From assembly GCF_900115815.1 (NCBI RefSeq), contig NZ_FOXV01000011.1, positions 1 through 64,000 on the forward strand: a DNA stretch of 64,000 nucleotides. Direction: 5' to 3'. Shown here one piece after another: positions 58,974 to 64,000 of the stretch. Source of the DNA: Roseivivax halotolerans (GTDB taxonomy: Bacteria > Pseudomonadota > Alphaproteobacteria > Rhodobacterales > Rhodobacteraceae). Every line of letters begins with the position of its first letter. The first letter of the stretch is position 1. A program made the position numbers and the translations under genes. The notes under the pieces were generated by a model. It was not told the origin of the DNA. It saw only the letters and a program-made list of their open reading frames with translations, and searched no databases.

Positions 58974-61072
58974 TTTGCGCCCTCCTCCACTTCGATGACC
59001 GCGTCGAGCGCGAAGGCGCCCTCGCCCTCCGGCATTGCGACGACCGGGTTGAGGTCGATGGAGACGAGCCGCTCCCCTGCGCCTGCGGCAAAGCGCGAGA
59101 GCTTCGAGAGCATCCGCGCCAGCGCGTCGATATCGGCGGGCGCCTGCCCGCGCGCGCCTTGCAGGATTCCCGCGCCGCGGATCGAAAGGATCATCTCGCG
59201 CGCCGTTTCCTCGTCGAAGGGGCACGGCTTCATCGCGACGTCGTTCAGGATCTCGACGAAGATGCCGCCAAGACCGAAGACCGCGACAGGGCCGAAGGTC
59301 GGATCGCGGCTTACCCCCATCAGACATTCGACACCGCCCGAGAGCTGCTTTGCGACCAGCATGCCCTCGATGCGCGCGGCCGGCGCTTTCTTCGCGACAG
59401 CCTCTTCGATAGCGGCATAGGCCTCCCGCACGGCATCGGCATCCCCAAGGTTCAGCCGCACCGCGCCGATGTCGGATTTGTGCAGGATGTCGGGCGACAG
59501 GATCTTCAGGACGACCGGGTAGCCCATCCGGTCAGCGGCAGCGGTGGCGGCCTCGGCGCTCTTCACGGCGTCTTGCGGCGCAGCGGGAATGCCTGCCTCG
59601 CCAAGGAGCCGTTGCGCCTCCGCCTCGTTCGGTGTCGCGCTTGGAAGATCCACGTCCAACGCGCCGGGCCGCTCGCGCACAGCTCGCTCCCGCGCGGCGC
59701 CAAGGCGACACGCCATGTCGAGCGCGCGCGCCGCGCGGCACGGATCGTCGAAGACAAGAATGCCCGCCTCGTCGTAGCGGCGCAGAACCTCGGGATCGCC
59801 GAGCGCGCAGAAGGCGATGATCCGGTCTGGATAGGCCTCTCGCAGCGGCCGTGTCGCCTCGAGGATCGTCTCGCAGAGCGCGGGGCTGCCGGCCACGTAG
59901 GTCAAAAAGCTCAGGATCGCGCCGTATCCGCCCTCTTCGAGCGCGGCGCGGGTGAACGTCTCGAGCAGCGAGGGATCGTTCAGCGCCTGCGCCGTGCAAT
60001 CGAGCGGATTGGCGGGCGAGGCATAGGGCAGGATCTCTTTCAGCCTGGATTGGGCAGCCTCGGGCATCGCGGGCATCGGGAAGCCGATACGCTCGGCCTC
60101 GTCCGAGGTGACGATGCCCGCACCGCCAGAAACCGTGATGACACCCAGCGAATGGCTCTTCGGGAACACCCGCTTCGAGGCGACATAGGCGTAATCCATC
60201 ATCGTCTGCGGGTCGCGCACCACGATCGCCCCGTGATCCTCGAGCACCGCATCCGCGACGGCGGCATCACCCGTCAGCGAGGCGGTATGCGAGGCCGCCG
60301 CCTGCGAGCCGACCGCGGAGCGTCCGGCCTTCAGCGCGAAAACGGGCTTTCCCGCCGCGCGCGCGGCATCGAGCGCGGCGAGGAAGGCCGGCGCATCGTT
60401 GATCGCCTCCATGTAAGCGCAGATGACCTGGGTCGTGTCGCTCTCGGCCATCCAGCGGATCGCGTCGGCGACCGAGATGTCGGCTTCGTTGCCGGTCGTC
60501 ATCAGGATGGAGGAGCCGAGCCTGCGGTCGCGTGCCAGCGCCCCTAAATGCGCGCCGAACGCGCCCGACTGACTGGCGATGCCGATATTTCCAGGCAGCG
60601 GGTAGCCCGTATCGAGCGAGGAGGAAAAGGTTCCGTAATAGCCGATATCGACGTTGTAGACGCCGAGCGTGTTCGGCCCGAGCAGCCTCAGCCCGTGTTG
60701 CGCGGCGAGCGCCACGAGATCGCGCTGCGCCGCTTCCCCATCCGCACCGGTCTCCGCAAAACCGGCCGAGAAGAGCGTCGCGGCCTTGCAGCCTTTCTCG
60801 CCAAGCGCGGTGATCGTCTCGGGCACGAGCTTTGCGGGCACCGCGATCAGCGCGGCGTCCGGGGCTTCGGGCAAGTCCGCGACCGAGGCGTAACACGGCA
60901 CGCCCTGCACGGTCTCTCGCTTGGGGTTCACCGGCAGGATGCGACCCTTGTACCCGGAGCGCAGCATCGCCGCGATGGGCCGCCCGCCGATCCGGGTCGG
61001 ATCGTCCGATGCGCCGATGATGGCCACGCTTTTCGGCGCGAGAAGCCCGTCGATATCGGGAAGAGAGGTCAT
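58970..61072 (-). CDS. ADP-forming acyl-CoA synthetase (fused alpha-beta)
   Basis: 700 residues from ATG 61072, with GGAGG upstream. The N-terminal CoA-binding domain (APKSVAIIGASDDPTRIGGR) and ligase domain hold the phospho-His site His262 in AAASHTASLTGDA. The C-terminal ATP-grasp (about 480-700) has MGYPVVLKILSPDILHKSDI and FGLGGIFVEILNDVAMKPCP. The family makes acyl-CoA from acid, ATP and CoA through a phosphohistidine, or the reverse with substrate-level ATP gain. It overlaps the thiolase gene by 4 bp. It probably activates the operon's acid. Confidence 0.92.
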   Translation of the reverse strand: MTSLPDIDGLLAPKSVAIIGASDDPTRIGGRPIAAMLRSGYKGRILPVNPKRETVQGVPCYASVADLPEAPDAALIAVPAKLVPETITALGEKGCKAATLFSAGFAETGADGEAAQRDLVALAAQHGLRLLGPNTLGVYNVDIGYYGTFSSSLDTGYPLPGNIGIASQSGAFGAHLGALARDRRLGSSILMTTGNEADISVADAIRWMAESDTTQVICAYMEAINDAPAFLAALDAARAAGKPVFALKAGRSAVGSQAAASHTASLTGDAAVADAVLEDHGAIVVRDPQTMMDYAYVASKRVFPKSHSLGVITVSGGAGIVTSDEAERIGFPMPAMPEAAQSRLKEILPYASPANPLDCTAQALNDPSLLETFTRAALEEGGYGAILSFLTYVAGSPALCETILEATRPLREAYPDRIIAFCALGDPEVLRRYDEAGILVFDDPCRAARALDMACRLGAARERAVRERPGALDVDLPSATPNEAEAQRLLGEAGIPAAPQDAVKSAEAATAAADRMGYPVVLKILSPDILHKSDIGAVRLNLGDADAVREAYAAIEEAVAKKAPAARIEGMLVAKQLSGGVECLMGVSRDPTFGPVAVFGLGGIFVEILNDVAMKPCPFDEETAREMILSIRGAGILQGARGQAPADIDALARMLSKLSRFAAGAGERLVSIDLNPVVAMPEGEGAFALDAVIEVEEGAK

Positions 61073-62229
61073 AGCGCCGCCTCCGTGCTGAGGATCGCGG
61101 TGCATTGACTGGACAGCGTGCCGCCATTGCCGTGGCAGAGCGCCATCGTCGCGTCCGCGATCTGCCGCTCGCCGCCCGCGCCACGCAGCTGCGTCACCGC
61201 CTCGGCAATGAGAAAGAGCCCGTACATGCCCGGATGCACGCAGGACAGACCGCCACCATTCGTATTGACCGCAAGCTCGCCGCCCGGCGCGATCCGGCCG
61301 TCTTGCACGAACCGTCCACCCTCGCCTTTCGGACAGAAGCCGAGATCCTCGAGGAAGAGGAGCGTGTTGATGGTGAACGCGTCGTAGAGCATGACCACGT
61401 CCATGTCCTCACGCCGCGCTCCCGCCATCTCGAAGGCGCGGTTGCCGCTGTCGACAGCGGCGGTCGTCGTCAGATCCGGCATCTCCACGATGGAGCGATG
61501 GTAGTTGGCCGCGCCGACACCCATCACGTAGACGGGCGCCTCGTGATGATCCTTCGCGCGATCCGCGCGGGTCAGAACGACCGCCGCGGCGCCGTCGGTC
61601 ACGAGGCAACAATCGGACTTGGTCAGCGGATCGGAAATCATCCGTGCGCCGAGCACCTCCTCCTTCGTGAGAGGGCCGCGCGCGAAAGCCTCGGGATTGA
61701 GGTTCGCCCAGCCGCGCGCCGCGAGCGCCACCTCGGCCAGATCCTCGCGGGTCGTGCCGTATTCGGCCATGTGCCGGCTCGCCGCGAGACCGTAGGCGGT
61801 GATCGGGTGACGCGGCTTGTAGGGGGTCTCGTGCCATTGCGGCTCCGACATGGAGACGAGCTTGCCCCCTGCCGTGCGCTGGTTCGAGCCGTAGCAGACG
61901 AGCGCGACATCGCAGAGCCCCGCATCGAGCGCCATCGTCGCCTGCAGGAGATGCATCTCGAAGCTCGATCCACCCACATTCGTGCTGTCGAAGAAGCGCG
62001 GGCGCAAACCCAGATATTCGACAACGCTCATGGTCGGGAAGGCATGGGAGGACGTCGCGGCAAAGACGCCGTCGACATCGGGCAATTCAAGCCCCGCATC
62101 GCGCACCGCCGCGATCGCCGCCTGGCCCAGCAGTTCCATCGCCGAAAAGCCGTGCGCCTCGCCGATCCCGGCCGTCGCCATGCCGACGATTGCGGCCTTG
62201 CCGCGCAGATCCTTCGCCTGGCCGCTCAT
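61069..62229 (-). CDS. SCP-2-type thiolase-fold protein without the usual N-terminal Cys
   Basis: 386 residues from ATG 62229, with AAGGAGG upstream. It is a thiolase fold of the SCP2/archaeal type (KAAIVGMATAGIGEAHGFSA, MALDAGLCDVALVCYGSNQR). At the place of the nucleophilic Cys the sequence reads TNVGGSSFEMHLL. The later SCVHPGMYG and CHGNGGTLSS segments are present. It overlaps the OB-fold gene by 4 bp. Such pairs act either as thiolases or, as with Ltp2-type enzymes plus a DUF35 partner, as retro-aldolases. The missing Cys favours the second. Confidence 0.85.
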   Translation of the reverse strand: MSGQAKDLRGKAAIVGMATAGIGEAHGFSAMELLGQAAIAAVRDAGLELPDVDGVFAATSSHAFPTMSVVEYLGLRPRFFDSTNVGGSSFEMHLLQATMALDAGLCDVALVCYGSNQRTAGGKLVSMSEPQWHETPYKPRHPITAYGLAASRHMAEYGTTREDLAEVALAARGWANLNPEAFARGPLTKEEVLGARMISDPLTKSDCCLVTDGAAAVVLTRADRAKDHHEAPVYVMGVGAANYHRSIVEMPDLTTTAAVDSGNRAFEMAGARREDMDVVMLYDAFTINTLLFLEDLGFCPKGEGGRFVQDGRIAPGGELAVNTNGGGLSCVHPGMYGLFLIAEAVTQLRGAGGERQIADATMALCHGNGGTLSSQCTAILSTEAAL

Positions 62230-62606
62230 GCCGCACCTCCTTCCGCGAGATCGAAGACGACGCGCGGGCCGTCTTCGCCGGTCTCGATCCGCGCCCTGAG
62301 CTTCGCGCCGATCTCGGCGGTCTCGACGCCGGGCAAGGTGGACATCATCCGAACGCCCTCATCGAGATCGACGAGCGCGACATTCCACGCGCCCTGCCGG
62401 GAGCGATTGACCGTGATCGCGTAGAGCGTGCCCGTGCCTTTCGCCTCGACCCATTCAAGGTCGGTCGCGCCCGAAGGCGTGACGACGCGCGGGTAGAAGA
62501 CGTACTCGCCGGTGCTTTTCGCTTTCTGGATCATGAAGCGCCCCTCTTCGAGAAAGGCAGCGTAGGTCGCTTCGGGACCGGCCCGGTCCGGCGCGGTGTC
62601 TGTCAT
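62226..62606 (-). CDS. DUF35-type OB-fold protein without zinc-ribbon cysteines
   Basis: 126 residues from ATG 62606, with GGGAGG upstream. The C-terminal OB-fold of DUF35 is intact (GTGTLYAITVNRSRQGAWNV, VALVDLDEGVRMMSTLPGVE). The N-terminal rubredoxin-like zinc ribbon, normally with four Cys, has none: this protein contains no cysteine (IQKAKSTGEYVFYPRVV). DUF35 proteins usually bind SCP2-type thiolases and hold the CoA ester. The tight coupling to the thiolase-fold gene suggests a complex. Confidence 0.85.
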   Translation of the reverse strand: MTDTAPDRAGPEATYAAFLEEGRFMIQKAKSTGEYVFYPRVVTPSGATDLEWVEAKGTGTLYAITVNRSRQGAWNVALVDLDEGVRMMSTLPGVETAEIGAKLRARIETGEDGPRVVFDLAEGGAA

Positions 62607-62636
62607 CGTGTTGGTTCCTCCCATATCTGCAGCGCC

Positions 62637-63065
62637 TCAGCCCTCGCCGTTCCAGTCGAGAACAAGATGCGTCTGCGTCGTCACCGCGGCCTGCTTGCCG
62701 TCGCTGCGGGTCATCACGACCTGCAGGACGAGCGTCGTGCGGCCACGGTGGATGGGCGTGCAGGTCGCCGTCACCGTGTCGCCGACCTTCACGCCGCGCA
62801 AAAAGTTGGTCTTGGCTTCGATCGTGGTGTTCGATTTCGAGGCCGGGATGTTGATGAAGGCGACGCTGCCCGCGGCATTGTCAGCCAGCGTCATCATCGC
62901 GCCGCCATGCAGGACGCCGTTGCGGTTGGTGAGCGTCTCGGTCACGTGCATCTCGCACACCACGCGGTCGAGCGTCGCCTCGACAAGCCGGATACCGGCA
63001 AGCTTGGCGAATTCCGATTGCGGCGGCATCGCGTCCGCGCCGCGCGGCTCTTCCCGGTCGGCCAT
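62637..63065 (-). CDS. PaaI-family hot-dog thioesterase
   Basis: 142 residues from ATG 63065, two bases after the upstream stop. The hot-dog signature is NRNGVLHGGAMMTLADNAAG, with the His-Gly-Gly and catalytic Asp of PaaI-type thioesterases, followed by IEAKTNFLRGVKVGDTVTAT. It hydrolyses an acyl-CoA, perhaps clearing dead-end or stalled CoA esters in the pathway. It is third from the left edge of the operon as transcribed in this window. Confidence 0.88.
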   Translation of the reverse strand: MADREEPRGADAMPPQSEFAKLAGIRLVEATLDRVVCEMHVTETLTNRNGVLHGGAMMTLADNAAGSVAFINIPASKSNTTIEAKTNFLRGVKVGDTVTATCTPIHRGRTTLVLQVVMTRSDGKQAAVTTQTHLVLDWNGEG

Positions 63066-63067
63066 GC

Positions 63068-64000
63068 TCAGCCGGCCCGTGCCGCGAGCGTGCGCCGCGC
63101 GATGATGAGCTGCTGGATCTGGCTGGTGCCTTCGTAGATCCTCAGAAGCCGCACATCGCGGTAGAACCGCTCGATATCGTATTCGGACATGTAGCCCGCA
63201 CCGCCATGCACCTGCAGCGCGCGGTCGGCGATACGGCCGGCCATCTCCGTGCAGAAATACTTGGTGCAGGAGGCCTCGAGGATCGCCTTGCCTTCGCGGT
63301 CGAACGTGTCGGCCGTGGCGCGGACGAGTGCGCGACCCGCCTGCAGGTCCGCCTGGCAATCGGCCAGAAGCCCCTGGACGAGCTGGTGCTCTCCGATCGG
63401 CTTACCGAACTGCTTGCGTTCGAGCGCGTAATCGGTCGCGATGTCGAGCATCCGCTGGCCCTGCCCAACCGCCATCGCGCCCACATGGATGCGGCCCCGG
63501 TCGAGGACCTTCATCGCGGTGCGGAAGCCCTTGTTCAGGTTTTCCGGTCCGCCGATGATCGCGCTTTCGGGCACGCGCACATCCTCGAAGATCACGTCCG
63601 AGGTCTTGGTGCCGCGCTGACCCATCTTGCGGTCAGGCTCCGCCACGGTGATGCCGGGAGTGTCCGCCGGGACCAGCAGCGCCGACACGCCGGAGCCGTC
63701 CTTGCTGTCGGGATCGGTGCGCGCGAAGACCGTGAAGACCCCAGCGTAAACCGCGTTGGTGATGTAGCGCTTCGTGCCGTTGATGACGAAATCGGACCCG
63801 TCGCGGCGCGCCGAGGTGCGAATCCCGCCCGCGTCCGAGCCGTTGTCAGGCTCGGTCAGCGCGAAGGACGCTACCGTCTCGCCCGAGGCGATGCCGGGCA
63901 GCCAGTCGCGCTTCTGGGCGTCCGTGCCGTCCATCACGATGCCCTGAGAGCCGATCCCGACATTGGTGCCGAGCAGCGAGCGGAAGGACAGAGACGCATA
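63068..64000 (-). CDS. Acyl-CoA dehydrogenase, partial (5' end outside window)
   Basis: 311 codons visible; the frame is open to the right edge, so the N-terminus is missing (about 70-80 residues by family length). It has FALTEPDNGSDAGGI (FAD site), NGTKRYITNAVYAG, VLDRGRIHVGAMAVGQGQR and the catalytic Glu in LLRIYEGTSQIQQL. That is the classical SCAD/BCAD-type base, unlike the VAPIST enzyme in the other operon. It oxidises an acyl-CoA, passing electrons to ETF. It leads the second acyl-CoA operon as far as visible. Confidence 0.93.
   Translation of the reverse strand, partial: YASLSFRSLLGTNVGIGSQGIVMDGTDAQKRDWLPGIASGETVASFALTEPDNGSDAGGIRTSARRDGSDFVINGTKRYITNAVYAGVFTVFARTDPDSKDGSGVSALLVPADTPGITVAEPDRKMGQRGTKTSDVIFEDVRVPESAIIGGPENLNKGFRTAMKVLDRGRIHVGAMAVGQGQRMLDIATDYALERKQFGKPIGEHQLVQGLLADCQADLQAGRALVRATADTFDREGKAILEASCTKYFCTEMAGRIADRALQVHGGAGYMSEYDIERFYRDVRLLRIYEGTSQIQQLIIARRTLAARAG

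Noticed and set aside
58974-59327. N-terminal extension of the hydratase-2 protein
   Set aside because: Arg/Gly-rich shadow of the synthetase gene; ATG 58973 overlaps the upstream stop in the ATGA style used throughout the operon.
1-64000. tRNA, rRNA, CRISPR, insertion sequences or phage genes
   Set aside because: I looked for cloverleaf-like cores, regularly spaced repeats, transposase or integrase motifs and terminal repeats and found none I could support by eye; a tRNA or repeat scan would be needed to exclude them.

Overview
The window is high-GC DNA with dense, often overlapping genes. Several features together point to an alphaproteobacterium, most likely a marine Rhodobacterales (Roseobacter-type) bacterium: an FrcBCA sugar transporter with a ROK regulator, a cyanide-insensitive (CIO) bd oxidase, an imelysin/DUF1111/DUF1513 iron operon, membrane urate oxidase PuuD, TAXI-TRAP transport and many acyl-CoA modules. 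The family assignment is inference. I saw no rRNA, tRNA, CRISPR array, insertion sequence or phage gene, so this reads as a chromosomal metabolic region.

Left part (1-16 kb): the start of a COG0523 GTPase behind a Zur-like palindrome; a YdcH/DUF465 protein; an OxyR-like LysR regulator that lacks the peroxidatic cysteine but has an OxyR-type ATAG-N7-CTAT site upstream; a BtuCDF-type ABC transporter led by a cobalamin riboswitch and a conserved-looking small protein; frcBCA with a divergent ROK regulator and a clear operator; an RND efflux pump with its adaptor; a flavodoxin-like protein; and two unrecognised ORFs.

Middle (16-32 kb): a GbsR-type regulator and CioAB, preceded by two concentric inverted repeats; the four-gene irpA-type periplasmic iron operon; and a purine catabolism cluster (PuuD, 5-hydroxyisourate hydrolase, an allantoinase-OHCU decarboxylase fusion, ureidoglycine aminohydrolase, ureidoglycolate lyase) next to creatinase. 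A ferric-reductase-like membrane protein is paired with a Tat-exported intradiol-dioxygenase-fold protein that lacks the usual tyrosine ligands.

Cyanophycin block (32-40 kb): cyanophycinase, cyanophycin synthetase, an uncharacterised ATP-grasp ligase and a CocE/NonD hydrolase form one likely operon, with a beta-aspartyl peptidase/asparaginase divergent from it. Together with the urate and creatine genes this looks like a nitrogen scavenging and storage region.

Right part (40-64 kb): a 12-gene minus-strand operon couples a TAXI-TRAP transporter to CoA transfer, acyl-CoA dehydrogenation, hydration and two candidate C-C lyases. This is probably a complete route for an imported organic acid. I favour a branched C5 dicarboxylate of the itaconate/mesaconate/methylsuccinate type, as inference only. 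A divergent LysR and a CaiB/BaiF CoA-transferase follow. A second minus-strand acyl-CoA operon runs off the right edge; it holds a Cys-less thiolase/OB-fold pair that may be a retro-aldolase.
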